From Prostheceraeus crozeri (Eukaryota > Platyhelminthes > Polycladida > Euryleptidae), in contig CAJQUW010007509.1 of the NCBI GenBank assembly GCA_907163375.1, positions 83,812 through 147,811 on the forward strand: DNA of 64,000 nucleotides, in the 5' to 3' direction. The notes under the pieces are model-generated. The model had not been told where the DNA came from. It did not search any database and was given only the letters and a program-made list of their open reading frames with translations. Position 1 is the first letter of the stretch, and each line of letters begins with the position of its first letter. Position numbers and translations under genes: made by a program. This document shows positions 12,331 to 22,452 of the stretch, piece by piece.

Positions 12331-12952
12331 CATGGTGAATCGACAGACTAAAGACAGTGATTTTCTTAGGGGATGTGCAATTGGTTAAAAGTGAAAAACA
12401 GCTTAAAAACCGAAGAAGTGTACGCCAAGACAGACTCTCTAGCGTTTGCAAAGAGAATTTGGTATTAAGAAATGTAAAAATGGTATTCGATCTGGACGGA
12501 AAAGAATCACGACATCTCGAAGCAACCGACGTCTAATCAGACTGGCTGGAATTCGCAGATTATCGTCTGCAAGAGAGCTTGTGTGTCTGTGGAACCAAAA
12601 GGCTTCAATGTGGACTGTACATCGACGTTTGCGTAATTTCGTCTTTTAGGATGATAGTGCACCAGCTCACACAGCGAGTGCAGTAGAATTCTTCAAGAAA
12701 CAGCGTGCAATACGATCACAGCCCTGGCCTTCCGGCAGCACTGACTTGCATCCCATAGGGCATGTGTGGGATTTCCTCGGTGGGAAAATCAACTGACGTT
12801 CCACTCCCATAAAAACAATAATAGAGATGAAACATTGGCTCCTGGCAACATAGCAATTGATGCCACAATCTGTTGTTGACTCATTGATAAAGAGCATGAA
12901 TGATCGCATCTCAGCAGTGATCGCAGCTCGTGGAGGTGTCACTCGATTTTGA
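12331..12952 (+). pseudogene. Tc1-family transposase relic
   Basis: The first part (best frame 12446-12649) carries the Tc1 paired-like DNA-binding region: GRKRITTSRSNRRLIRLAG, then TVHRRLRNF. The sequence then jumps directly to the end of the catalytic domain: a damaged D-N-A-P-A-H motif (DDSAPAHTA), WPSGSTDLHPIGHVWDFL in place of WPSxSPDLNPIEHLWD, and a C-terminus with SMNDRISAVIAARGGVTRF. Roughly 100 residues of the catalytic core are missing and several stops are present. It lies just upstream of the SINE pair. No intact terminal repeats were identified. It is a dead Tc1 copy. Confidence 0.8.
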
Positions 12953-12993
12953 TTACCTATTGACTTAAAGCATTTTCAAAATATATGCATAAG

Positions 12994-13199
12994 TTTATCA
13001 AATCTCAAAAGATGTAACCACCACTAGACATATTTCGGCCTGTTGGGCCTCATCAGTCGTGGGTAGGTTTGAACCAGCGACGTTGGAGCTAGAGGACGTG
13101 CAAGCATACCACAAGGCCACCGGACCATCTGTTGAGAGCGTGAATTAGCCAGGAAGGCACTGCTTTAACGCAGGCACGTGGAGGGCGGACTGCATTAAA
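12994..13199 (-). mobile_element. tRNA-derived SINE with hammerhead motif, copy 1
   Basis: On the minus strand this copy reads from a 5' part (GCCCTCCACGTGCCTGCG), through a tRNA-like region with a B box GGTTCAAACCT, to a hammerhead-like 3' part and a tail TGAGATTTGATAAA. It lacks 8 bp inside the A box that copy 2 keeps, and its hammerhead has one mismatch in helix I. It faces copy 2 head to head across about 24 bp. Confidence 0.85.
13021..13062 (-). ncRNA. Hammerhead ribozyme motif (SINE copy 1)
   Basis: Read on the minus strand it has the core CTGATGA, a GGCC/GGCC helix II with a five-base loop, then GAAA and a GTC cleavage triplet. One base change in the 3' strand of helix I (TAGTGG where copy 2 has TCGTGG) leaves one mismatch, so this copy is probably weaker. 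Confidence 0.7.
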
Positions 13200-13389
13200 G
13201 CCTGCGTTAAAGCAGTGCCTTCCTGGCTAATTCACGCTCTCAACAGATGGTCCGGTGGCCTTGTGGTTAGAGGGTATGCTTGCACGTCCTCTAGCTCCAA
13301 CGTCGCTGGTTCAAACCTACCCACGACTGATGAGGCCCAACAGGCCGAAATATGTCTCGTGGTGGTTACATCTGTTGAGATTTGATAAA
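13200..13389 (+). mobile_element. tRNA-derived SINE with hammerhead motif, copy 2
   Basis: It has a polymerase III A-box-like segment TGGCCTTGTGGTTAGAG, a B box GGTTCAAACCT about 50 bp later, then the hammerhead at 13321-13362 and a short tail ending TGAGATTTGATAAA. Outside the 8-bp A-box deletion it is nearly identical to copy 1 in inverse orientation, so the pair forms a ~395-bp palindrome (arms 12994-13175 and 13200-13389). A third copy at about 31.9 kb confirms a dispersed family. The promoter boxes imply transcription by RNA polymerase III, which is knowledge of the class. Mobilisation by a partner LINE is inference. Confidence 0.88.
13321..13362 (+). ncRNA. Hammerhead ribozyme (SINE copy 2)
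   Basis: All core elements are present in order. Helix I pairs CCACGA (13321-13326) with TCGTGG (13357-13362) over 6 bp. The invariant CTGATGA lies at 13327-13333. Helix II is GGCC-CAACA-GGCC (13334-13346). GAAA lies at 13347-13350. A minimal helix III leads to GTC at 13354-13356. Cleavage would follow 13356. Such short helix III forms are known from other retroelement-linked hammerheads and often act as dimers, which is family knowledge. Confidence 0.85.
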
Positions 13390-14836
13390 TAATTCATCAA
13401 TTGCCAGGTTACTTGTCTAAATATACGTAAGTTATCGCAAAATGTTCTTTTCGCTTCATCGCATCAAAGAACAGACATAATATTACATCAGAAGACAGGA
13501 AAAGAAAGGTAAATTAAATTTCACAAGTGATAATTCCGCAAGTAACATTAATTTTGCTAAAGAGTGTATATCAAGTATACTTTCATGCCTATCCAAATAT
13601 TCATAATACATGTTGTGTACATAGAAAGGTGAAGTCACGCTGGAGTCAATATCACTTCCACTAATAAATTATAACTAACTGTATAGATAGATCTCCACAG
13701 AATCTGTGCAACGTAAATGATATTCTCAAACCTCATTTTCTGAATCAAGCAGAATTTTTGTTACATCAATGATATGAAACACATACCATGTACACGATGT
13801 CGACACGATGCTGAAAAAATGAGATGTCACTCTTGATTCCGCTGTGTTTGTGATGGTTTTGGTACCATTATTCTATGTAGCATTTTCTGTTTCTCGGATT
13901 CATTTGTCATCTTTCTTGACAAAAAAGTTCATAACTGACACTGACGTTTATGAAGAGTCGTGAGGAAACTACACCTGTCAATGTATCTCATATTCACGAA
14001 AGTAAATTGACATTCATGTTTGAATATGAAGCATTCACAAGGAGAGGAGCATCTCAAAGTGCTTTGCATGGATTGAAAAGAGCCGATATTGAAAGATGTT
14101 GATTTCATCTTCTTTTTTGTCATTTTTCACAAATAATTTCAGTTAACATTATTTAACTATCTTCGGGCAAAAAAGGAATTCTCATACGATGATGAAAGTC
14201 ATCCCAGCAGCCATTTATAATAGAATATAATGCTTACTAATTTAAATTATTAATTGAAGTTATCCTAATGAGGACTGATGGCGCTCTCCAATCCGCAAGT
14301 GGACAAAGGCAATGCTACTGTAACCATTGGATTAATCAGTTCTTAAAAGAACTCAATGTAGCTTTCTCGTGGCAACGAATTAAAATTGATCAGCTTTGGC
14401 CCAATATCTGGTAAAAATGGAAATCTTAAGACTTGTAATACTACTCATTCTTGCTGTTAATATACTAATACCATAGATTCCAAACACTGCCGTATACACG
14501 TTCAAAACAGGCGTCTAATATACTGTACCGACTACAGATGGTGATAGTGGAAATATAATAGGACAATGATCATCATAGGTTAAGGAAATTAAAAATGGAT
14601 ATTTTTAAAAACGACAGCAAACCGATGGATGAAAATTGACAAATTTGACAAATTTTCTTGTTTACAACAAAATACATACTTAGAGCAGACATGGTATAGG
14701 CGCTACAATAACAATAAAGCGTATATTTCCAATTAAAAATCAAAATGTGCAAGGGTGACACAGAAAGCACAGCATGACTCATAATTATAGAGGACACAGT
14801 AAGGGCAAACGGGAACGAAAGCATGGCGCGAGAAAA
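13390..14836. other. Intergenic, nothing recognised
   Basis: AT-rich sequence with no supported gene or repeat boundary. Open frames at 13929-14123 and 14573-14824 show no family features. Confidence 0.45.
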
Positions 14837-15522
14837 TTATTGATTGGATAAACACAACGAATTGTATACTGAGGATATGAAAGGAATGAAAGAAGTCAAC
14901 ATGTGTGTAGTTGAATAAAACGGTAATCGTAAACAGCCACTAGGCAAGCAACTCGGAAGTAAGCAGTTTAACGGATGATCTCTTGAAACAACCGTAAACA
15001 GCCTGACGGAATAGCCGTAAACTCTGTTTTTGTTGTACCTTATAAAAGCCTGGTAAGCAAGGAGATCTGCAATGAATGTCACAGATGAGCATCACTCTGC
15101 TGAGCATAGCTCCCACATAGATTTGGCAACTATAATTTATTGTCGGTAAGATCAGAGCGCCATAGAAACTCTAATTTTCAAAACTCTAAGTAGATGAAGA
15201 CGTTTACTCGCCTTTTTCAACCGATGTTCAATATGAGTAGACCAATTCATCTGGCAGTTAATCGTAACCCAATGACATTTATATCAGGAACTGTTGGTAG
15301 CACATTTTCGTAAATACACAACTCAGGGGATGACGAACGCTTTGAAACAAACAAATGTGATGTTTTCCTGTCATTAAGGGAAAGGCTATTAGCCTGAGTC
15401 CAACTTAAGACATTGTCCACCTTCGATGCCAGCTCATCAACATACATTTCTGTGAAAATTGCAAAGTAATAGGTCGTCGGCATACTTGTACAACAAATAA
15501 TCAGGGTGAAAATGCGTGTCAA
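14837..15522 (-). pseudogene. LINE reverse transcriptase relic (C-terminal part)
   Basis: The minus strand shows the end of a non-LTR retrotransposon reverse transcriptase: a helix segment with KVDNVLSWTQANSLSLND and a K-T pair, then VIGLR, then in another frame NWSTHIEHRLKKASKRLHLL, and finally RDHPLNCLLPSCLPSG and LRLPFYSTTHMLTSFIP. These match the post-YADD thumb and tail of LINE proteins such as the copy at 40.8 kb. At least two frame changes and several stops separate the parts. The clade is not resolved. Confidence 0.65.
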
Positions 15523-16419
15523 TGATTTGATATAATGCGTGTAGTTGCGAAGTTGACTGTCTGCTCCACAATAAGAGATATGATTTAGGCGCAGAACCTC
15601 ATTTTAGGCGGATGCAAGACTTGAATATCTGCTATACAGGAATTGTTCCAGCATTACCTTTTGATTTTTTCCATGACCATGGTGCCCATTGTGATCTTTG
15701 TTCATGTCATTGCAGTTTGAGACATGTAGTCCATTTCATCATCGATCACTTGGTGTTCATGAAAGTTATTCAATGAATAATAGAATTAATGATATAACTA
15801 ATTAATGATAGAATAGGAGATAATACGTAGATTATACAAGTAAAAGGAGAAGAATCGCTATGAATTCCTGTAGGCGACTGCTTGATCGATGAGCATTTTT
15901 CGGAATATAATCACATTTCTTGTGCACTCTTGACATGTTTTCTATGCTATGCATTCTTGAAGCTTCTCAGAGATTGTCAGGGACTAATGATTCACAAGCG
16001 TTGTACAATGCAGTCGCTTGAGTACCGATCACGATTGACGATCTCTTGATCAAGCGTCTCATAGATGCTCCGTCATATAGGATACAATACGTCCACTACG
16101 CCAGCTGTCTCCTGTCTTCGCAGGTGACGTCATCCCTCGTCTCTTTCCGGGATGCATTTGTGAAACATTGAGGGACTTAGCGTTCTCGAGGCTTCATTTT
16201 CTGTGACGTGCACATGACGCCATCACAAAGCTTGATGGAAGTCTGCACGCAATTGGCTGGGTATATTTCAAACACCTAATATCATTCTAACGGAGCAGGG
16301 CGAAAGACTCATTTCATGAGAGAACAGAAAACCTAAGCGATCTTCAAAGCTATATGGTTAAAGTATTTCTTACAACAGTGATATTGAATCAATTCCAATT
16401 TTATTACTATTTTATAGAC
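15523..16419. other. Intergenic, nothing recognised
   Basis: No gene supported. A CRE-like TGACGTCA palindrome occurs near 16123-16130 in isolation. Confidence 0.45.
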
Positions 16420-16750
16420 AAAGAAAATATGTTTCATATCGGAGTAGGCAAAAACCAGTTCTGTCTTCTTCTAAAATTTATGGCTAAGAGATGACGTTAA
16501 AAACTATTTACAGGCCCGACGTTTCACGCCTTCGCGTTTCCTCAGGGCAACACAAACTGAAAACACAAGTGAGACCGACAGCGTAAGGAAAGCGTGATGA
16601 CAAAGCTCTGCAACCTTATATAGTGGCATGTTGGATGTGAGAATCAGACTAGAAATCAATCAGTTCATGTTTGCGGTTAATGTTGGGCTTCATGCTCTTG
16701 ATACAACGAGCTTCTCTCAAACGAGTGTCGACAGGATTCTTACATTTGTC

Positions 16751-17295
16751 TTACATAAGTCTGTGCCTAAAAAACGGAACCCAAATATTCTTAAAATGAA
16801 ATACATAAATGATAAAACTAGCACCCCTATTAAGAAATACGACTTACCTGTCAACCTCAAAGTTATATACTTACTTTGGTCAACCTAGTAGACATTCCAA
16901 ACTCTAATCTTTATAGTAGCCTTCAAAACAAGCCTAAGCATAATAAACATGAGAATTGCACGGCCTGTGACTGGTTACCTAGCAAATATACTTGCAAAGA
17001 CAAATTCTTTGTTTACAAATTTACCTGTAAATTTTGTGACAATTTTTATATTGGGCAGTCTAGTCGACCTTTTAAATTCCGTTTCATGGAACAAGTGCGT
17101 TCTTTTAACAATAAGACCAGCAGTGCACTGGCAGACCACAGATCTCAATGCAAGCATATTGTGTCTATTGACAACTTCACTTTAGATATCTTGGACAAAT
17201 GTAAGACTCCTGTCGACACTCGTTTGAGTGAAGCTCGTTGCATCAAGAGCATGAAGCCCAACATTAACCGCAAACATGAACTGATTGATTTCTAG
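16751..17295 (+). pseudogene. GIY-YIG endonuclease end of a Penelope-like protein
   Basis: From about 16751 the plus strand reads the linker of a Penelope-like protein (KKRNPNILKMKYINDK...). It changes frame near 16880 and continues to the stop at 17293-17295 in the clearest frame (16876-17295, 139 residues). Visible features are a zinc-knuckle-like pair CTACDW...CKDKF, then the GIY-YIG core as VYKFTCKFCDNFYIGQS with the following arginine in RPFKFRF, and an SALADH segment. The C-terminal ~30 codons lie in the right inverted arm. The family nicks DNA to prime reverse transcription, which is established knowledge. The reverse transcriptase domain itself is absent, so this copy cannot move itself. 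Confidence 0.8.
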
Positions 17296-17395
17296 TCTGA
17301 TTCTCGCATCCCACACACCACTATATAAGGTTGAAGAGCTTTGTCATCACGCTCTCCTTACGCTGTTGGTCTCACTTGTGTTTTCAGTTTGTGTT

Positions 17396-17430
17396 GCCCT
17401 GAGGAAACGCGAAGGCGTGAAACGTCGGGC
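17396..17430 (+). ncRNA. Hammerhead-like motif in Penelope-like terminus (degenerate)
   Basis: CTGAGGA (17399-17405) fits the CUGANGA core, in which the seventh base is free. A 4-bp helix II ACGC-GAAG-GCGT follows, then GAAA (17419-17422) and GTC at 17424-17426. One extra A precedes helix II and helix I is weak, so activity is doubtful. The same motif occurs inverted in the left arm (near 16514-16548). Hammerheads in Penelope-like termini are known. Confidence 0.45.
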
Positions 17431-18065
17431 CTGTAAATAGTTTTTAACGTCATCTCTTAGCCATAAATTTTAGAAGAAGACAGAACTGGTTTTTGCCTAC
17501 TCCGATATGAAACTTAGTCTTCTGTTCGCGGCCATCCTATTCAAAGAAAATATGGTATACAGATGAATATGAGAAATAGTTTATTTACCCTTCGGTTGCG
17601 ATGGTATGGGTCTGGTTGCTAGGGCAAAGGCACGAAACAAAAAACTGTCCCTGTGTCACCAATTGATGGTATATGAAGTTTGGTGTAGATCCGCTCGGCA
17701 GTTTCGGAGCAGCATGGAGATAAGCATGCCGTTGGATGCATGCATAGGTGGCCAAATCATCATATTAAATCATTAGGAGCATTTCGTGACATTTAGTCTT
17801 AAAAGATACTTGTATGCTTAAAGACCCAGTCCGCCCAATTTTTCATGTTACCCTGTTTAGATAGCTCATGATGTTTAACGAACTGTGTGCATATTCATTC
17901 GTTCGTATCGAGATGCATTAACACACACGGAGCCGATGAAAGTATTCTCGTGACGTCATTCGGGGAAGTCAAAGGAGCAGACAACAGTACAACCTATTGA
18001 TATCAGCCGCGGACTCGCCTCCTGCTGACGCTGAAACAGCAAGCGGAATCGCCAATCAATCGATC

Positions 18066-19700
18066 ATGGCAGCTTCTAAAGAAAGTAAGTGATCCTGTTT
18101 CATTTTGGTGCGGTCGATTTATAATACAGAGTCTGGACAATGCCCAAATTTTCATATTTTACATTAGTACATCATCATTTACGAATTTGTCAGAACTACG
18201 AATTAGCGATGAACTGAATGTATAAGGCGCAATGAACTAATGAACGCGATGAAGATGATAAATGTTTATCGCATTTATTGATACCAGATGATATAATTTT
18301 AGGATATTTCACTTGAGTATTTCACATATTAGATTTCTGATGCAGTATTATGATAACGCCCTTAGTTTCATATTTTACATTAATACAGCATAATTTACGA
18401 TTTTGTCAGAATTACGAATAAGCGATGAACTGAATGAATTAGGCGCAATGAACTAATGAACGCGATGACGATGATAAATTTTTGTCGCAATTTTTTGATA
18501 CCAGATAGCATTAATTTGATACCAGATATAAAAATAATTTGATACCAGATATGAGTCCAGTGCATTGTGTCCCATCGAATCGTGTCTTCAAAAATGCAAA
18601 AAAATAATTGCATTGAATATATTTGTCACTTGCATCCTACTTTCTTTATCTTTTTTTAAAGTGTCAAACTCAAAAAAGAAAATAAATGACAAAAAATAGT
18701 GCCCTCAAAACTCAAAAATAGACTTTTGCTGTTACCTGGTTTTATTAATATTTCACATTCAAATTGAGGTTTTCGTTAGAGCGTCCAAAAAGATTTTAGA
18801 GTAACCTAATCACAAAATCATCTAAATACATGTAAATTTTAAGTTTACATTATTACTCGCATCTCACGAATAACATCGTGGCACAAATTTTTTGGATGAG
18901 TCTCAGGTCACATTATATTCTAACCTTCATTATATCGTCTTCGCTTCAAGATGAGTGATTCTAATTCCAAGATAATTTCAAAAATGAAAATTTATGTCGA
19001 ATTACGCATGAACATGAATATGAATAACACTTTTACAAAATAAGGACATACATAGGTGAAAGTAAAAAAAATACTCACTTGAGATCCTGATCTCATTCTC
19101 ATTAATAAATCTATGAATAATTGTTGTCATTTTATTACAGATAAAGAAATAACTGGGTATGCGTTTGAGCCCAGTAAAGTGTCAAGGAAAACAAAAGGCG
19201 AGTATTCTGAAGCAGGTGTCGCTCATCCAACTGAAGAGACTGAAGAGGACATGCATCCTCAAGTGATTTGTCCAGACGAACGGCAGTTATTGACATCATC
19301 GCCATGGTGTTTATGTACGAACTGTGAAGTTATGCCTTCATCAAGAGAGTGTGTTTGCTGCCTTGAACAAAATAGTGTTGATGAAAAACGCTATAATGGA
19401 TGTATCACTTATAACTCTGATTTTCAAGCTACTTGCTTGAATCAGGGAGTGCTAGACATGTCCATCGCCATGCACGCTTCTTTTTTGGCAAAAGCACCCG
19501 GTGCAGATCAGCGAACACCAGAGCTTTACCGACATATAGCCTACTGTAATTTTGTGCATTGGATATACAACAGGAGTTTGGGCCGTCATAATCGTCTAGT
19601 CATTCCATCATGTGTGGTTATAGATATCAGAAAGGCATATCCTGACACAGAAATGAAATATAAAGGGTCTTCTTTTCATGATTCTGACACTGCGATGTAA
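18066..19700 (+). CDS. Two-exon protein with P2X7 cytoplasmic (ballast) domain-like fold
   Basis: Exon 1 is 18066-18084 (ATG, MAASKE plus one base) and ends at a GTAAGT donor. The intron is 18085-19140, ending TTTTATTACAG. Exon 2 is 19141-19700. The junction keeps frame and gives about 192 residues starting MAASKENKEITGYAFEPSK. A short acidic linker leads to a cysteine cluster, WCLCTNCEVMPSSRECVCC, then CITYNSDFQATCLN, RHIAYCNFVHWIYN and LVIPSCVVIDIRKAYPD. This order matches the zinc-binding C-terminal domain of vertebrate P2X7 and the stand-alone invertebrate proteins related to it. No P2X channel part is present. Its role is unknown; zinc binding through the cysteines is family knowledge. 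No stop or frameshift interrupts it. AATAAA follows at 19733. It lies wholly inside a TTAA-flanked element. Confidence 0.82.
18153..18515. repeat. Tandem duplication inside the intron
   Basis: A ~145-bp stretch beginning CATATTTTACATTA (18153) recurs at about 18369, including GCGATGAACTGAATG and GGCGCAATGAACTAATGAAC, at a spacing of 216 bp. A short TTTGATACCAGATA unit is then repeated three times up to about 18550. Confidence 0.75.
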
Positions 19701-19732
19701 ATATCATATTTACGTCCTTTGTACAATAATTA

Positions 19733-19738
19733 AATAAA
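19733..19738 (+). promoter_or_regulatory. Polyadenylation signal AATAAA
   Basis: Lies 33 bp after the stop codon of the P2X7-like gene and inside the same element, as expected for a self-contained transcription unit. Confidence 0.6.
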
Positions 19739-20523
19739 TTTATAACACTACCCAAAAAATCGATTTAAAGTTTTTAATGTATTAAAAAATAAGCGGGAAA
19801 AGGATATTTTGAGGTGCTGAGTACGAATATGATCGTGAAGACTGTTCATCACATTTAGTTTATTTCTATAAATGCATGCTCTTTAACGTGCTGATAGCCT
19901 GTCCTTCTTTGGCTTCTGGCCATATTTTATAATACATTATACAATACATGGATTTGTAGTACATATGTTAGGTTATTATCTTGAATTATTCGAATTCTAA
20001 TGCAAATTACCTTTTGTCACGGTTATCTGTTGATTTATTCGTGAATTTTTCGCAAATTTTTTGTGTTCGAGTTTATTGTGAAATTTTCTCTAGAGATCAC
20101 TCAGATCCACTGTCTTCGGATGTCAGAGTATTTTTCGGGTATTGAAAAGAAACTCAGATCTGGGTGAATTTTCTTATTTGTGTTGCACCCAAAAACTGCA
20201 CAGGACTGAGGCATGTTTCACACTTAGGATGATGACCAAGCAGCTTTGCTAACAAACGAGAAGAGAGATTTCACTTTGATGCAGAGCAAGCAAAGCAGTC
20301 GATGTTTGTTTACTCCATGCAGCGTTGTCGCTGCTGTAGAGACTTTCACGGCAGCCGGCGGGTGATTCCACTAATGACGTCATCACTGGAGAAAGAAACA
20401 GCGATTGCAAGCTGATCCACGGTACAATCGTTTGTCAGAGCGTGTAGACAGATTCACCACATTGGGAATTAACATGATTGCGTGAAAAAACGATAGGTAA
20501 ATTTGGGCGGACTGGGTCTTTAA

Positions 20524-20947
20524 CATACTAAAACTAAATTTATCCAACTATAATGCTTGTTGAGTTACTTGACAAAAACTATAGGAACACAAAGAAATTG
20601 ATACAAACTTCTTCGTGTTCTTGAGGAATCAGGTTTTGCCTTCAAACGAGAAAACGCTTCATCTGAGTCACTTTTCTCATTTTGTTCTCGACTGTTCATG
20701 TAAAAACAAAGCAATGTAAATGTGAAAACTGTATTTTTGGACTATTGATCATGACTATCGACTTCATACTGATCACAACAAAAATAGTGTGAAATCTTTA
20801 GTTTCTGATGTCGATATCTATCTTTTTCTTCACTTTATGCACTACTGAATTCATAAATAAGTAGAGCAACAATCATGAATATCTGATAGGTAGTGTTGGA
20901 TTTCATTATTTTTTCCGTATTAAATATTTCTAAAAAGTTTACTGTGT
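20524..20947. other. Intergenic, nothing recognised
   Basis: No supported feature between the TTAA element and the following hAT MITE. Confidence 0.5.
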
Positions 20948-20955
20948 CTGCGAAT

Positions 20956-21502
20956 CAGGGATGCGGAGTCGGAGTACTATCAAATGATAGGACTCCAGAC
21001 TCCGGCCTACAACTAGACCCGAAATAATATAATACAAGCAAATCATTTAGTCTCGTGCATAGCTGTCATTGTCTTGATGTCAACTTTCTCCGTCAAACAA
21101 AAGCACAGAGACAGCAGTACATGCAAAGCTTGTAATAGTTGAGGGAATGAACCGTGATAGTGAAAAAGGATTGTCCTTTCACTCGCTGATTTAGTAGAGA
21201 AGACAAGCCTTCCTAGCTTCAATCACACATACGCGCCAAAGGTCACGTCAGAGACAAAAATGAAATACTAGTTTGTTTGAGAATATTACCTCTTACCCTC
21301 ATCATTATAGGCTTACCCGAAGCTATCTTTAGTGATCATTGCTGTATCAATTATCATAGGTTCGGGTAAGCCTATAATGATATATGATGTAGGTTACCAG
21401 TTAATTTTCAAAAAAGGCTTTATATACTTGACACCCGGAGTCGGAGTTGGAGTCCTATCAAAACCCGGAGTCCTATCGAAATGATAGGACTCCGCATCCC
21501 TG
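20956..21502. mobile_element. hAT MITE with CAGGGATGCGGAGTC ends
   Basis: Perfect 15-bp inverted ends CAGGGATGCGGAGTC lie inside a perfect 8-bp duplication CTGCGAAT (20948-20955 and 21503-21510). Subterminal GGAGTCGGAG and GATAGGACTCC motifs are repeated on both sides. A 20-bp hairpin (TCATTATAGGCTTACCCGAA and its complement) lies at 21303-21380. It is 547 bp with no coding capacity. Confidence 0.92.
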
Positions 21503-21510
21503 CTGCGAAT

Positions 21511-22452
21511 GCATTGTATATGACGCCACATAAATGTGATGAATTGTGATCATTATGCCCTTACTAGGTGTGACATTGTAATCTGTGTCCATCGAAGAGG
21601 CTATCAACATTAAATTCATCATCAAATTTGTGTACGTAAAAATTCCATCCAGCAATTCTCATGTGAAACAGCAGAATCTATCCAAACTGGAAATTCGAAC
21701 TCATAATCCAAATTGAGTGGGTAAATGCAATACAATAACATAGCAAAACAAGGTACAAGTACAAAAAGACAAGTAAAAGGGCAAATGAAAAGCGAGAAAA
21801 AGATGGATGATATGAGCGAATAAAGAGAATTTGGAGCTGCAGAGAGTTCGAGAACGAGAACACTGGAGAACCACTTTGAGGAGAACAGATGACAGGAACA
21901 GGATAGGCGAATGGAAGAAAAATGATCAGAAAACATGAAATCATCAAGTCACGTTCGGAAGCAGTGGCGCAGCCAGGCGGGCTCATTTTTGAGGCGGGCC
22001 CGATTATATATTATCAAAGAGCAGCGAAATGGAAACCAAATAAAGCATCTGAATATTCCTAATGTCTTGATGAAGAAGTGTGAAAATAACAAACCTTTGC
22101 AAAAAGCCACAACTGAACCAGAACATGTAAACTGGGGCGCTTGGCACTATTATATGAGAAGGATGTAATTTGGACCCAGCACCGTTCGATGGGAACTTGC
22201 TATCGGGCCTAGCGGTTTCCCATTTTCATTTGACATCTACGATGAATTCAAGCTCTATGTTACCCATGCATGTAGACCGAGTAGCCATCAAAATTCACGA
22301 TTCTTTCCCGGGAAATACATAATATTTGTGATTTAGTTACAGCAAAGATATTAATAGGGTAGATATGTCTCCCTTTTGTATTATGTGTAATTTCGGTTTC
22401 AACAATAAACAAACTGTAATTGGAAGACTTCGATTTTCTATTGTCTTAACGA
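21511..22452. other. Intergenic with a lone hAT-like terminus
   Basis: CAGTGGCGCAGCCAGGCGGG at 21963 resembles a hAT terminal repeat, but no partner end was found. The stretch 22240-22290 shares an old interspersed repeat with 7290-7370. Open frames here have no family features. Confidence 0.35.

Larger units (their letters stand above)
16432..17542 (+). mobile_element. Penelope-like element with inverted terminal arms and 12-bp target duplication
   Basis: The duplication AAAGAAAATATG flanks it at 16420-16431 and 17543-17554. The 319-bp arms 16432-16750 and 17194-17512 are inverted copies. Between and within the right arm lies the GIY-YIG coding region, and a 30-bp tail (17513-17542) follows the right arm. 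Penelope-like elements are known for terminal repeats that can be inverted, for variable target duplications, and for a GIY-YIG endonuclease after the reverse transcriptase. Only the 3' part of the element is present, so it is 5'-truncated and ends in a folded-back copy of its own terminus. Confidence 0.82.
17822..20519 (+). mobile_element. TTAA-flanked inverted-repeat element carrying a P2X7-ballast-like gene
   Basis: Both ends start AGACCCAGTCCGCCCAA, a 17-bp perfect inverted terminal repeat. They are flanked by TTAA at 17818-17821 and 20520-20523, the target duplication of piggyBac and Kolobok transposons. The element is 2,698 bp. Its only recognisable gene is the two-exon P2X7-like gene, and no transposase is visible, so it must rely on a transposase from elsewhere. 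A CRE-like palindrome TGACGTCA sits near each end (about 17953 and 20373). The superfamily is not proven: TTAA fits either, and the AGACCC end is unlike the usual piggyBac CCC start. Confidence 0.8.

Noticed and set aside
13261-13320. A tRNA gene
   Set aside because: The A and B boxes are present, but the sequence does not close a cloverleaf, runs into a hammerhead and occurs in three dispersed copies, so it is a SINE.
19113-19140. The upstream ATG at 19113 as the start of the P2X7-like protein
   Set aside because: It lies before a strong acceptor (TTTTATTACAG), and exon 1 at 18066 joins in frame to give an N-terminus of the expected kind.
21622-21986. Two overlapping ~100-codon hydrophobic frames as membrane proteins
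   Set aside because: They are different frames of the same purine-rich strand, with no conserved motif or start context.
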